64,000 nt of DNA from positions 13,266,787 to 13,330,786 of the forward strand of contig NC_067195.1 of assembly GCF_000699445.3 (NCBI RefSeq). The letters run 5' to 3'. Position 1 is the first letter of the stretch; the number at the start of each line of letters is the position of its first letter. Made by a program: the position numbers and the translations under genes. The stretch is from Schistosoma haematobium (Eukaryota; Platyhelminthes; Trematoda; Strigeidida; Schistosomatidae). The notes beneath the pieces were generated by a model. The model had not been told where the DNA came from. It did not search any database and was given only the letters and a program-made list of their open reading frames with translations. This document shows positions 31,216-42,002 of the stretch, one piece after another.

Positions 31216-33799
31216 TCGAGTAAGTAATTAGCAATATGACCACTCCTTGAAGTTATAGATTAAGTAAAGGTGTTATTCAACAGACTAAATGGTAGTATGG
31301 GATTTAATCAAGGAAAAATTGCACAAACTGTAGGTTCCGCAAAAGTCGTAAAAGTGAGTAAATATTTATTGCACAAGAGTAGGACGTGGAAGTCAAGTGA
31401 TATTCAAACGTTACCTTTGGATTTCTTAGCGGAAAACATCGTATGGATGAAGTAATCTTTCCGCCGCCAAGCCGATGATCGGGATGACTAGACCTACCAC
31501 ACGGTGGTTTAACCTTACTGTACCTACCAGATTTTTTATTGTTGTTGTCTGCTAGAAGTAGAAAGACGTAGTTTTTTCTCTGAAATGGTCCAATACTTCA
31601 GTATGACAGAGGGAACGGGATATTTTTAGTTATTAGTAATAGATCAGAGAGTTCTCGTCAGACTCCAACAGCGCACTTCATTTTTTAATATTACTCGACA
31701 GATGTTCTACATAGTTTGAAATGTTTTGGAGCTAGCCGTGGGGATTCAGTAAACTTACAGAATTGAAACAAGGTTTTGGTGAACGGCTAACAGAATGACT
31801 GGGTTCTACACGAAACAGACGTGATGAAATTTATTAAAGGATTGGTTATATCTTCCCTTATTACTATGATATTGAACACTATAAAACTCTGCTTTTCAGA
31901 AATAGATTTTCAGAGACCTACAGCCTTGCATTGGGCACTGCCAGTATGTTTTCCATTTCTACATTACAGTCGAAATGTTCTATTCTTAAAAATATTTCAT
32001 TCTGAAAAACATAATCCATATTATATAGAGGATGAGACCTTTTTCTAGGTATTTTAGTGGCCCGTGGACCTGACTCCTATTTAGATCGTACGAATGTTTG
32101 TTATCGCCTATTCTCGTATATAATCGTCGACTTAAATCACGTTAGCCAATAACGGAATTAAATGAGTCAAATAACGAGAATGGGATTTTGAATACATATA
32201 TTTTGTATATGAGATGAATGGAATAGAAGGAAGAGAAGCGACGCAGAGTAGAGATGGCCGGTAAGCCAACTCATTTTTAGTCAGGCGTTAATCAATATTT
32301 ATAGGCAGACAAAAATAAGCTACAGACATGTGATGAATGGGATGGGAAGTGCACACACATATGCGCTCATATAAAAATAATGAAGACTGGTAAGCGAATA
32401 ACTAACAAGGTCAACATATGACTCACGTAGAATGAATAGATTGGTTTGTCCGAAAACTAGAATAAGGTATATGGGCTTGAAATAATAACTGACACTACAG
32501 TATTTAGTGACCAGGTATCTGACTCCAATCTGATCGTTTGCGGACTGCTTTCGAAATATACATCTTGGATAACCTCGTATTTAATCATTGACGTAACTCA
32601 CGCTAGTGAATAATGAAATTAAAAAGATTCATTTGCGAGAATGAAGTGTGAATACATATATTTCGTACACTCATTGACCTGTTCAGAGGCTAGAATAACC
32701 TATATGGGATCGACATAGTATCAGCCCCCTACAGGTCGTAAATAATTTTTTAAAATTTCTTCTCGAGGGTTTCACAACTATATTTTTAGAGTTGCTCTCA
32801 GTTTGCTTTCTAGATGAACTTGAGGACAGCGGGCTGCTGGAATACACTCAGCTTGAATTGAATAATAAGACTAAGTTCCTGTTTTCATTGTTTTAGTCTG
32901 ACAGTGAACGACCCGACCAAACAGAATGTATAGTGCTGACAAATTTATGAAACTGCCATTGATGAGGATTACCGCGTTTCTGAATATTAACGGATAATAA
33001 GTAACTTCAACATAGCCTACGGACTGAAAAATAAGTCGACATGATAGTACCCAAACTGATCTAGAAATAAGGACAGATTGGTCTATCGGTTCGGTTGAAT
33101 ATGGTCGTAATTAGCTTTACCATAACAACGTTGTGATTACTTTTCTTTTGAACCGGAAGTTATTAGACTTGATTAAGGTGAGGTTCATAAGACAAGACTA
33201 GGACAAGGACTGATGGATTCAACACAGAAGTCTTCCATTTAGTTGGAGGCATGCAGAAGAAGAACCCTAATCACGTTCTAAGGCATATCTTGATCATTAG
33301 AAATTCGACAAAGTCTATGCCACCCTGAATCTTGCTGTTAAGAATCCAGAAACAGACAATAGGTTTGAAGGTGCAGGTGGTTTTTGTCTCACTTCATAAT
33401 AACGCCATAAACATACTTTGTTTGCAAAAGTATACTTCGAATACTTTTCTCCTAAAGATGCCACAAGTATTCGAAGTTTGACAACGCCTTAACCATCTAC
33501 ACCTTTTATAATCAAAATGTGCTAATCCAGTTAAATTAGAAGTCAGAAGCGAAAAGATTGGAAGATATATTTGATAGAATTTCGAAATATCGGGAAGTGA
33601 TCAATCTAAGCTGTCTGGCGGTTCTAGAGAATGTGTGGCACGGCGTACCCAATTGTGATCTGGTGTGGATGCGTGACTGAACGCCTTCAGCTAGGTGAGT
33701 TGAATAAAACTAATGCACTCAGCATAAAATGTCCAAGACATACAGGACTAATTATTTTGGCGATTTCTTTACCTCTACACTCTTACTAGCCATATTGAT
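31216..33799. other. Gene-free DNA with a pair of diverged direct repeats
   Basis: No gene recognised. Two diverged direct repeats occupy about 32060-32210 and 32515-32670 (listed separately). Short frames at 31270-31455 and 31821-32048 have no known motif. Confidence 0.5.
32060..32750 (+). repeat. Two diverged direct repeats, about 455-base period
   Basis: TGACTCCTATTTAGATCGTA at 32070 and TGACTCCAATCTGATCGTTT at 32520 start matching blocks that both run on to GAATACATATATTTTGTA and GAATACATATATTTCGTA. A second shared piece, CTAGAATAAGGTATATGGG at 32457 and CTAGAATAACCTATATGGG at 32692, follows at a similar spacing. They could be two tandem monomers or LTR-like ends of a short element. Confidence 0.5.
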
Positions 33800-34612
33800 G
33801 ATAAACTTAACGAATATGATATGGAGGCGGTACTCCTACTTCTTCCTCTTCTCCTCATGGTAAAACAGATAATCCACAAGGTCTTTATCACACCCTTCTA
33901 CTAGACAAATACTCACCGTATCTGTCACTTATGTTGATCAATGCTCAATCTGTACGAAATAAAATGATTCAGCTACGCACCCTGTTACTGGTAAATAACC
34001 CTATATTTGCTTTGATAACGGGAAGTCGGTTGTCCTCCGATGTTACAGGCTCATATCTCCAAATAGACACCTATGAGTTCTTCCTCTGTGATAGATTCTC
34101 TAAAAGGGCTGGTGGTTGTCTTGTATATTCATCTGAAAATATGAGAGTGGAAATCTATAGCGGTGATATCCTCAGCAAACTATCTGATTGGATGTGGCTT
34201 ATTGTACACATTCATGCATGTAAAGTACTAGTTGGATGCATATATTATTATTATTATTATTATTAAGGGCTTTGTTCAATATTATATTTTGGTACAATAT
34301 AGAATTCTCAGCACAGGGTATTTCAACAAGTTACTTACTGAACAACGAACAAAAAGGCAGTAGCAAATACAAAAAAAACACTTCTAGTTCAGCCATCATT
34401 TACTCAGGCTGCCTCCCATGATTTCGCCTTCAAAACCCTTAAGCCGAATGAGAGTTCTGGTGCCGATGACATCCCATTGATTCCTCATAAAATATCAGGA
34501 ACGGACATACGAACGCTATTGCTCAAAATATTCACATTATTTTTAGAGACCGGTACATATTCCGAAATCTGGAGAGTAACGCATAATGTCCCCATCAACC
34601 GATTAGGATAGC
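33800..34612 (+). mobile_element. CR1-like non-LTR retrotransposon fragment
   Basis: 33880-34245 encodes the start of an apurinic endonuclease of CR1/Jockey type (LMLINAQSVRNKMIQLRTLL, ALITGSRLSSDVTGS, VHIHACKVLVGCIY; ESWL is the usual form of GSRL, so the catalytic Glu region is altered). After a (TTA)n tract the N-terminal RT region appears at about 34400-34610 (FAFKTLKPNESSGADDIPLI). The piece between is deleted. Not functional. Confidence 0.7.
34244..34265 (+). repeat. (ATT)n microsatellite
   Basis: Short ATT tract at the deletion point of the CR1-like fragment. Confidence 0.9.
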
Positions 34613-35046
34613 ACAAAATAACATCAACATGAAGTTAGTGTAGTTTCCTTCTTGTCTAATTTTTATCAGCTTTCTACGCTCATGTCCACTGTGTTAACTT
34701 AACACTCCTTTTATTTTATCACACATTGCCTTTTCTCAAAATATCACATTCTTTGACTTTTCCGCCTACTCCGGTAATCAGCTACATTTTATTATGCCCT
34801 TCTTGATACTCATTCTCTGATTGGCAACCAATACTCTATACTATATTCATTTAAAATGTTGCCTCGATGCCTCACCCACGGTCCATATTTCGTTACTACC
34901 CGATAAGCTTGTAAACTGGTGCTTGTAGAATTAGTGTTTTCCAACAGCACGTGAAACATAGAGCACCGTGGAATAGCTTTGTTTTTACAGATGCCCTATG
35001 TGTTTTTCACAACTAGTTATCAAGTTCCAATGTGTTTTTAAAAGTA
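34613..35046. other. Intergenic, nothing recognised
   Basis: AT-rich DNA left of the LTR element. AGTA at 35043-35046 is its probable target-site duplication. Confidence 0.5.
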
Positions 35047-35047
35047 A

Positions 35048-35403
35048 GTAGCGTGGCGTCGAGTCGAGGTTGACTATGAACACCGCTACCAAGAAACACG
35101 TGCCAGGTAAATCAGAAGGCGGAGGTTGAACGTAACCAGATTTATTTCGTTGGCGATCTCGTGGTATTGAACGAATACCGAGATCGTGCCAAGGAATGGT
35201 ACAAGTGGAAGCAGAAGACAGGAGTACGTACGAACAGTACCAAAAACCGCGGAACAATGATGGAAGGTAATGGAAGCACAAAATGGCTATAATTAGCACA
35301 GTTAAACAAAAGCACATTAAAACAAACACTGGTACAGTTGGTCATAATAATAATTGTTTTTATTAAACCAGTCGTGTTCTCGTGATAAACGTGAGTCACT
35401 ACA
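35048..35403 (-). repeat. 3' LTR, 356 bases
   Basis: Reads the same as 40217-40572 at every position I compared. The outer terminal base (35047, A) differs from the T expected from the other copy. Confidence 0.93.
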
Positions 35404-35414
35404 GGAGCCCCCCG
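35404..35414 (-). promoter_or_regulatory. Polypurine tract next to 3' LTR
   Basis: Minus-strand CGGGGGGCTCC directly before TGTAGTGAC of the 3' LTR, the usual plus-strand primer position. Confidence 0.7.
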
Positions 35415-35961
35415 CTAGAAAGGGTTTACACTTTCGATAAATAGCGGTTTAAATCGTGGGACTGATCGGCCGACGACCGATTGTAGGACGGAAGAATTGG
35501 CGAACAGGAAAGCGATCGTTGATCGTCGAGTTGCCAACGTAGGTCGTTTTCGGAGAACGGTACCAGGAGCGATGTGTTGTATTTATTGCTTGAGTTAGCA
35601 TGCTACACCAGAGTGGTTTGTATCCAGAATCTGAAGATTTTGTTCGTAGAGAAAGCGGACCAGAAACGCTGCAGACGAAGGACGAAACCACGTTGAGCCA
35701 AAAGACCAGAAGCGACCGTAACGACCAAGTTCGAGAACAAGCGTATGCCAAGCATTCGAAACCAATATATCGACTGAGTACGTTGACAAGAGCGTGGGTG
35801 ATCAGGCCAGCTTTCGCCAAAGTTGACTGGAGTCGACGGAACCAAACGGAGATGGTCGAAGGCGTGGGCTCAGGAAACAAAAAGAAAATCAAAAAGAGAA
35901 GAGTGTAGCATGCGTGTAGTATAGGAATAATCCTACACCGTATCGGTTGTTGACTGCGCGA
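35415..35961 (-). other. 3' untranslated segment of the LTR element
   Basis: Between the pol stop and the polypurine tract. It holds overlapping open frames of up to 147 codons on the minus strand (35892-35449) and 102 on the plus. None has an ATG start with a recognised domain, and no envelope features are visible. Confidence 0.5.
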
Positions 35962-38900
35962 CTATTCGCGGAAGTGTACGGGCAACCGTACTCGGAGACC
36001 GGAACGTGAGACGGCAGTCTCGTTCGCGTCGCGTGAGCCTGCAATCTCATCCGAAGTCAAGGGCGGCGTGGTCTGCTGATCTGGACGTGAGACTGTCGTC
36101 TCATCCGTAGACGGTGCAGATGACGCGTGCTGTTGACTGGGACGTGAGAATGAGGTCTCAGATGTATCTAGCGTGGGACCTGAAGATGGTTTGAGGATCC
36201 CGCTAGGTTTGCTAGGTCTATCATTGAATCTCAGGTTATCAGATAGGGCACTGTCATCGACGTGTGCTGGTTTGAGACGATCAATGCTGACGATCTCGAC
36301 GCGGCCGTGTCGATCAACCTTGAAGGTCTTTTCGTGACGAGCGATCACGCGAAAAGGGCCCTCGTAAGGTTGTTGCCAAGGTTTGCGTACCGAATGTACT
36401 CGTATGAAAACATGTGGACAGGTAGATAACTCTCGAGGGAGAGCGACCTGTCGATGTAGTATTCGAGTTGACACCGGAGACAGCGTTCGCATAAATGCAG
36501 ACAGTCGTTGGACGTAGTCTGATTTAGCGAAATCATGTCTGCTCCACGGTGTGAAGAATTCTCCGGGCAGACGCAATGTCATGCCGTATACCAGTTCAGC
36601 GGCGGAACATTGGATATCTGCCTTTAAACTCGTTCTGATACCTAAAAGAACGAGCGGTAAGATTTCGTACCAGTCGTCGTTTTCGTGTGCTCGAAGAGCA
36701 CTTTCAAGTTGACGGTGAAACCTTTCCACTAAACCGTTTGAAGCTGGATGGTAGGCGGTAGTGCGTATGCGTTCCGTACCAAGCAGCCGAGTAAGTGAGG
36801 AGAATAGTGCAGACTCAAATTGTTGTCCTCGGTCAGTCGTGACAGTCGAGGGACAACCGTATAGAGCTATCCATCGTTCTACGAAGCGGTGAGCAACTTT
36901 CTCCGCCGTGATAGACGTGATGGGTATAGCTTCGGGCCATCTGGTGAAGCGGTCGATGCACGTGAGTATGTGATCATACCCGTGCGATGGTGGCAGTGGT
37001 CCTACAATGTCTAAGTGAACGTGATCGAAGCGAGCATCAGGCGTAGCGAACGTGCCGAGGGGGGCGGCTACGTGCCTGTGCACTTTTGATCGTTGGCATT
37101 GTAAGCATTGCTTAGCCCACATACGAACATCTTTGTTCATGGCCGGCCAGACGTATCGTGCAGCGATGAGGCGTAATGTAGCTGCGATACCTGGGTGAGA
37201 TAATCCATGCAGGGCATCGAATACGAGACGGCGATAAGCAGAGGGTACGATGGGTCGAGGAAGACCGGTAGAAGTATCACATAGAATGGTGCCAGAAGTC
37301 GTGGCTAGAGGTACTTCCTGATACTGAAGGGACGTAGAGTGTGGTGCTTTTGTACAGCTGGGATCGTTTGCTTGGGCAGCGGCCATAGCAGGAAGATCGA
37401 GCACCGGCAGGGTAACTGGATTCATTTGGATTCGTGATAGAGCATCGGGAACACAGTTCGACTTGCCTTGGATGTGACGAAGGTCTGTCGTGAACTGGGA
37501 GATATAGTCCGAATGTCTGCACTCTCGTGGTGAGTAGCGGTCAGACTTGGTATGCAAAGCACACGTTAAGGGCTTATGGTCGGTGAATAAGATGAATCGA
37601 CGTCCTTCTACTGCGTGCCGAAAATGTTTGATGGCGCAGTAGGCTGCTAGCAGCTCGCGACCAAAAGCGCCATATCTCGTCTCCGTGGTAGTAAGGCGTC
37701 GTGAGAAAAACTCAAGAGGTTGCCAACTACCGGAGATGTTTTGTTGCATGACTGCTCCTATAGCAACATCGGATGCATCAACCGCTATACTAAGCGTGGC
37801 TGATGGATCGGGATGGGCGAGAAGAGTGGTTTGTGCAAGAGCCGTTTTGATTTCAGTGAATGCAGTACGTGCAGAATCGTTCATTTCTAATCTGCATGGG
37901 TTGCCGCGTAGTAAGTCGGTTAGTGGTCGTAACCGTTCTGTCGCGTGTGGGATGAAACGACGGTAGAAGTTAACCAAACCGAGAAATACCTTCAGTTCCT
38001 TGAGTGAGGATGGCACGTTGTACTCCTTTATTGCTTGCACTTTGTCCTCACAAGGTAGAATACCCTCTTGCTTGGTAACATGACCCAGAAATATTATTTC
38101 TCGTTTACCTAACTCGCATTTGTCTGGGTTAACTACTATTCCGTTATCCGAAAGGCGTTGGAATAATAGCGTAAGATGTTGATAATGTTCATCTACGTTT
38201 GATGATGCGATTAGCAGGTCATCAATATAGACGTGAACAAAATCGAGGTCTCGTACAGTGCTATCGATAAACCTTCGAAAAGTTTGAGCAGCATTCCGTA
38301 ATCCAAATGGCATTCGTAGGAACTCAAACAAACCGAAAGGAGTCGTGATAGCGGTCTTTTCGATATCTTCAAGAGCGACTGGGATCTGATGATATGCTCG
38401 TACCAGATCGATCTTAGAAAAGATAGTCGTGCCCTTGAGCGATGCCGTGACGTCGTGTATGTGGGGGATGGGGTAGCTATCAAAGCGCGTAACTACGTTT
38501 AGAGCTCGGTAGTCGCCGCATGGTCTCCAACTAACCCCATCTTTTTTGCGCACCATGTGTAGAGGAGAGGCCCATGGACTGTGAGAAGGACGAATAATAC
38601 CAGTAGCTAGTAAATTGTCAAACTCACGTTCAGCAAAAGCTAATTTGTCCGGTGCCAGTCGGCGAGGTCGTGCCGTGACTGGCGGTCCGCGGGTGACTAT
38701 GTGGTGTACCACACGATTGGTCACCGATGGAAGCTCCTCGAGTGGTTTAGTGAGTACGGGGAATTTCTCGAATAAAGCGTGGAATTTATCGTCACGCGAG
38801 TAAAAAGTGCCGAGGATTCAGTACGCGTTCATGTGGGCTTTACAGCCCATGAATTTGCTGTTCGACGAAGTATCGATTAGCTGCAGCCTACGTGAATCGA

Positions 38901-39283
38901 CAAGCGATTCATAGTGCTGTAGAAAATCGATACCTAGTATGGCTGTGGGAACATCAGCAATGATGAACGTCCACAGATACCGTCGTCGGCTGCCCAGGTT
39001 GACCGCGAGTTGTCGTGTACCGTAGGTAGGAATGACTGAGCCATTCGCAGCGCGTAGTCGAAGCACTGTGGCTTGTGACTTGCTGCTACCTCGTGGTACG
39101 ACAGAGACTTGAGCCCCAGTGTCTACTAGGAACCTAGCGTTTGTGCGATAATCGTGCACATAGAATAGGCGACCAACCTGGGGAGAAGGGCCGGCGAGTA
39201 CGGCCGCTTTTACTCGCCGGCGCTGGCGTTTCCCGCCTTGTAGGAGCATGGTGCTCGACAACGGCGGGCGCCAGACCCGAAGG
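35962..39283 (-). pseudogene. pol: pol polyprotein (PR-RT-RH-IN) with one in-frame TGA
   Basis: One frame runs from about 39283 to 35962 and is broken only by TGA at 38820-38818. Protease: FLVDTGAQVSVVP, then AILGIDFL. After the TGA come RT ([47 protein letters not shown] with both catalytic Asp), RNase H ([26 protein letters not shown]), and integrase with an HHCC zinc finger (HGLSHPG, CLQC) and the DDE residues in [15 protein letters not shown] and NGLVERFHR. The tail carries a proline-rich repeat of SRP/SRPDQQ type. With LTRs identical, the TGA is very recent, a sequence error, or read through. Integrase and RT look catalytically complete. Confidence 0.9.
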
Positions 39284-40076
39284 ACCTATGGAACCAGCAC
39301 CAACTGTCACTCGCTTCCGCAGCCGCCTTTCGGCGTGGCCTGGAAGATGCCCTTTTTGGGCGAGTGGTGACGGGTTTGCGAGAACTTGAGCGAGCTCGGG
39401 GGACGTAGGGTTGGGGTACGTTACAACGGTCTCGAAAACTAAGACGTGTGTGAATACACCCGTCCCTGTCACCATGAGCTGAGGAATGACCGGCGTCCAT
39501 GTCTACTTTAGGACGTGCCGTCGAAGCAACTACATAGGTGTCTCTATTACTAATCCTCGCCAAAATTTTGTCTGCTATGAGGGCTACCTGGTTAAGCGGT
39601 GAGTCCTCGAGCAGTGCCGTCACAGTAGGTTGGATATGGGCTGGTAGTGACTCGAGCCATAATTCCTTAACTATCTCTGAGTCAGATGCTGTTGGTCCTG
39701 CAAGAGATTGCAGGCGCGTGAGGTGATGCCTTGGTTTAGCATCACCCAGGGGGTGACGTGCTAACAATGTCCTCAATCGTTCCTCCCTCGATGGGAGGAA
39801 ATGTCGGAGAATTGCCTCTTTGAGGCGGTCATAAACATTAGGCACGTTAGAATTGAGGACAACCTCATGAACAGCTACTAAATGGTCCCCGGGTAATGAT
39901 TCGAGAGCGTAGGCGTATTTTCGCCTTTGGCTCGTGATGCGACGAGTCTCGAACTGAGACTCTAATGCAGCAAACCAGACCTCAGGGTCGTGGGGGATAA
40001 ATGATACAGGTCGAAAGTGAATGACCTGTACGTCTGAGTCTATAACATTAATAGTATTCTTGTCGCTATCCGTCAT
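39210..40076 (-). CDS. gag: gag polyprotein of CsRn1-like element
   Basis: 288 codons from an ATG 140 bases after the 5' LTR. Residues about 25-170 look like a Ty3/gypsy capsid (PVSFIPHDPEVWFAALESQF, YAYALESLPGDHLVAVHEVV, RLRTLLARHPLGDAKPRHHL). A basic stretch follows, then a zinc box near the C-terminus: CWFHRSFGSGARRCRAPC, a C-x2-H-x9-C-x3-C (CHCC) arrangement typical of CsRn1-group Gag rather than the common CCHC. It assembles the particle and packages RNA. The frame ends inside the start of pol, which lies in the -1 frame, so pol expression probably needs a -1 frameshift in the 39283-39210 overlap. Intact. Confidence 0.85.
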   Translation of the reverse strand: MTDSDKNTINVIDSDVQVIHFRPVSFIPHDPEVWFAALESQFETRRITSQRRKYAYALESLPGDHLVAVHEVVLNSNVPNVYDRLKEAILRHFLPSREERLRTLLARHPLGDAKPRHHLTRLQSLAGPTASDSEIVKELWLESLPAHIQPTVTALLEDSPLNQVALIADKILARISNRDTYVVASTARPKVDMDAGHSSAHGDRDGCIHTRLSFRDRCNVPQPYVPRARSSSRKPVTTRPKRASSRPRRKAAAEASDSWCWFHRSFGSGARRCRAPCSYKAGNASAGE

Positions 40077-40203
40077 GTCGTGTATATTATATATTAAAAA
40101 TTAATATGAAAATATACGACAGACGTGGATAGATAAATAATAGACTCACTAAGTTGGCTTCTTTGGAAGATTTGACCCGAGGTTGAGGCGTGTTCCAAAC
40201 TTT

Positions 40204-40213
40204 GGGATCACCA
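40204..40213 (-). promoter_or_regulatory. Primer binding site, tRNA-Trp-like
   Basis: Minus-strand TGGTGATCCC two to three bases after the 5' LTR. The complement of a eukaryotic tRNA-Trp 3' end is TGGTGACCCC, one mismatch. CsRn1-type elements are known to use tRNA-Trp. Confidence 0.65.
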
Positions 40214-40216
40214 ATT

Positions 40217-40572
40217 GTAGCGTGGCGTCGAGTCGAGGTTGACTATGAACACCGCTACCAAGAAACACGTGCCAGGTAAATCAGAAGGCGGAGGTTGAAC
40301 GTAACCAGATTTATTTCGTTGGCGATCTCGTGGTATTGAACGAATACCGAGATCGTGCCAAGGAATGGTACAAGTGGAAGCAGAAGACAGGAGTACGTAC
40401 GAACAGTACCAAAAACCGCGGAACAATGATGGAAGGTAATGGAAGCACAAAATGGCTATAATTAGCACAGTTAAACAAAAGCACATTAAAACAAACACTG
40501 GTACAGTTGGTCATAATAATAATTGTTTTTATTAAACCAGTCGTGTTCTCGTGATAAACGTGAGTCACTACA
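40217..40572 (-). repeat. 5' LTR, 356 bases
   Basis: Minus strand begins TGTAGTGACTCACG and ends CCACGCTAC(A). It must contain the promoter of the element. A TATTTATT-rich stretch is present, but I did not define a TATA box. Confidence 0.93.
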
Positions 40573-41313
40573 AGTAGTACTTTGTTTGAGACTGAAAACA
40601 TAGTTTTTAATTGATAATAAACAGAGTGCAAACGTTGTGAAAAAATCTACCACTCTTTTGATGCTTCATTATATCCATTGAGAGGGAAATTAGTTGTAGC
40701 ATCCGGAAATTCACAAAAAGCTTTTTAAAGAAACTTCTTTGTAAATACGAGTCAATTCATTTTAAATGCTTTAAGCCAAGTTTTACAAAATGGTTTTCCA
40801 AACGTTGTAGACACTAAATTGAACATTCGAGTGCTTTGACGTAGATGTTTTATGCATCTTACCTTACCTGTGTAATCATTTCTAAAGTAATAATAAGAAG
40901 AATAAAAAACCACGGTCAAATAAATGCAGAATGTGATTCTGTTTTTGTTATCGAGTGGTATCAGCTCCATCAGTGAACAACTTCACGGAGAGGATCTTTG
41001 CTGGCAAACAAGCTGGAAGGATTAGTATAGGTCTACTGATCAACTATTTTTATTGCTGAGGACTGAGGACTAGGAACTTTCATCTATAATTTTAAGACAA
41101 CTCTATGAGGGACATTATCTAAAAAAGAGAAGCAGAAATTCATATCAACGTTTTTATGGACATTTTCAGCTGGAAAATAAATAAAGATAATAACTGTGCA
41201 TTGGCGTTATCTTTAGATCACTACACAAAAGTAGACCGATTTTGTTTTTATTAGTTAATGTTGTAACGTTACAGACGCTGGAACGATTTTGATTGGAGTT
41301 AAGGTCGTTGGGC
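40573..41313. other. Upstream region of the 41314 gene
   Basis: Between the LTR element and the first ATG at 41314. AT-rich, no motifs that I can defend as a promoter. Confidence 0.45.
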
Positions 41314-41572
41314 ATGTACTTCTTACAGTTTTTCCTGCTTCTATTTACTTCTGTTTCCAACACGCTATCTTATTTATCATCAACTGACCTGGTTGATATA
41401 AAAGCACATGACCATAGGCTTTTGACGAAGATACTCGCTGCAAGACAATCACAAGACCTGTTTGATAACGATAAAAACACACATGGGCTTTTCCATGCTC
41501 AGTTAAATCAAAAGGTTTATCTGATCGTTGATCTTCGCGGATTATATCAAGTCAGTTCAGTGGAGATCACTT
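41314..41572 (+). CDS. Putative secreted discoidin/fucolectin-like protein, exon 1
   Basis: Starts with an ATG whose product has a clear signal peptide (MYFLQFFLLLFTSVSNTLS). LAARQSQDLFDNDKNTHGLF and VYLIVDLRGLYQVSSVEIT follow. The pattern (A-S/Q at a strand, D-N-D-x-NT, then VDL-x4-YxVSSVEIT) is that of F5/8-type-C/fucolectin galactose-binding folds, where it forms the first sugar-binding strands. Donor ACTT|GTAAGT, phase 1. An in-frame TTG lies upstream, but the signal peptide favours the ATG. Identification is from fold pattern only; the ligand is unknown. A secreted or surface role is inferred. Confidence 0.65.
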
Positions 41573-41906
41573 GTAAGTCATAAGGCTTTCATTGACTTTA
41601 TTATCAATTAATAACTACAGTACGGGTAAATCTAAGTTCTTCCGATCTCCTAATTTTGGGAACATTTTACCCGTTTTGGGGGGAATGAGGGAAATCTGCC
41701 TTCAAAAATTTTGGAGAAGTGTCACAAAACCCTCAAAATCTGGGGAAATTTTGTGGTAGACCATTGGACTTTCGTGAAAACCCAAAGTCTTCTCAAAATA
41801 CGGAGATTGGGCTACTATTCTTTTTAGGCAGAAAATGAAACGGTTTGATGTTTACTTGGAGCCATAGTAATTATTTCTTTCTCTGTAATGGATTTGTACT
41901 TGGAAT

Positions 41907-41911
41907 CTTAA

Positions 41912-41942
<31 letters not shown>
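41907..41942 (+). repeat. (TA)n microsatellite
   Basis: Alternating TA with one G, immediately left of the truncated RTE copy. Confidence 0.85.
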
Positions 41943-42002
41943 CGTTAGGATTCTGCTGTAGTCGTTCAGAAGAACGACGAAGGCTCCGCGACCAAACCAC
42001 CC

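Larger units (their letters stand above)
35047..40572 (-). mobile_element. Complete Ty3/gypsy LTR retrotransposon, CsRn1-like
   Basis: Element of about 5.5 kb on the minus strand. Order: 5' LTR (40572-40217), PBS, gag (40076-39210), pol (about 39283-35962: protease, RT, RNase H, integrase), polypurine tract, 3' LTR (35403-35048). The LTRs begin TGTAG and end CTAC(A). The flanks AGTA (35043-35046 and 40573-40576) fit a 4-base target-site duplication, which I recall for the CsRn1 group. The CHCC box in Gag and a primer site matching tRNA-Trp at 9 of 10 bases support a CsRn1-type (Boudicca/Saci-like) element. Identical LTRs mean recent insertion. Confidence 0.93.

Noticed and set aside
35600..35908. 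102-codon plus-strand frame inside the LTR element
   Set aside because: It is antisense to the element in its untranslated 3' region and has no motif; a shadow of GC-rich sequence.
39134..39475. 113-codon minus frame overlapping gag and pol
   Set aside because: Third frame across the gag-pol overlap, without the zinc box or protease motif; explained by the two true frames.
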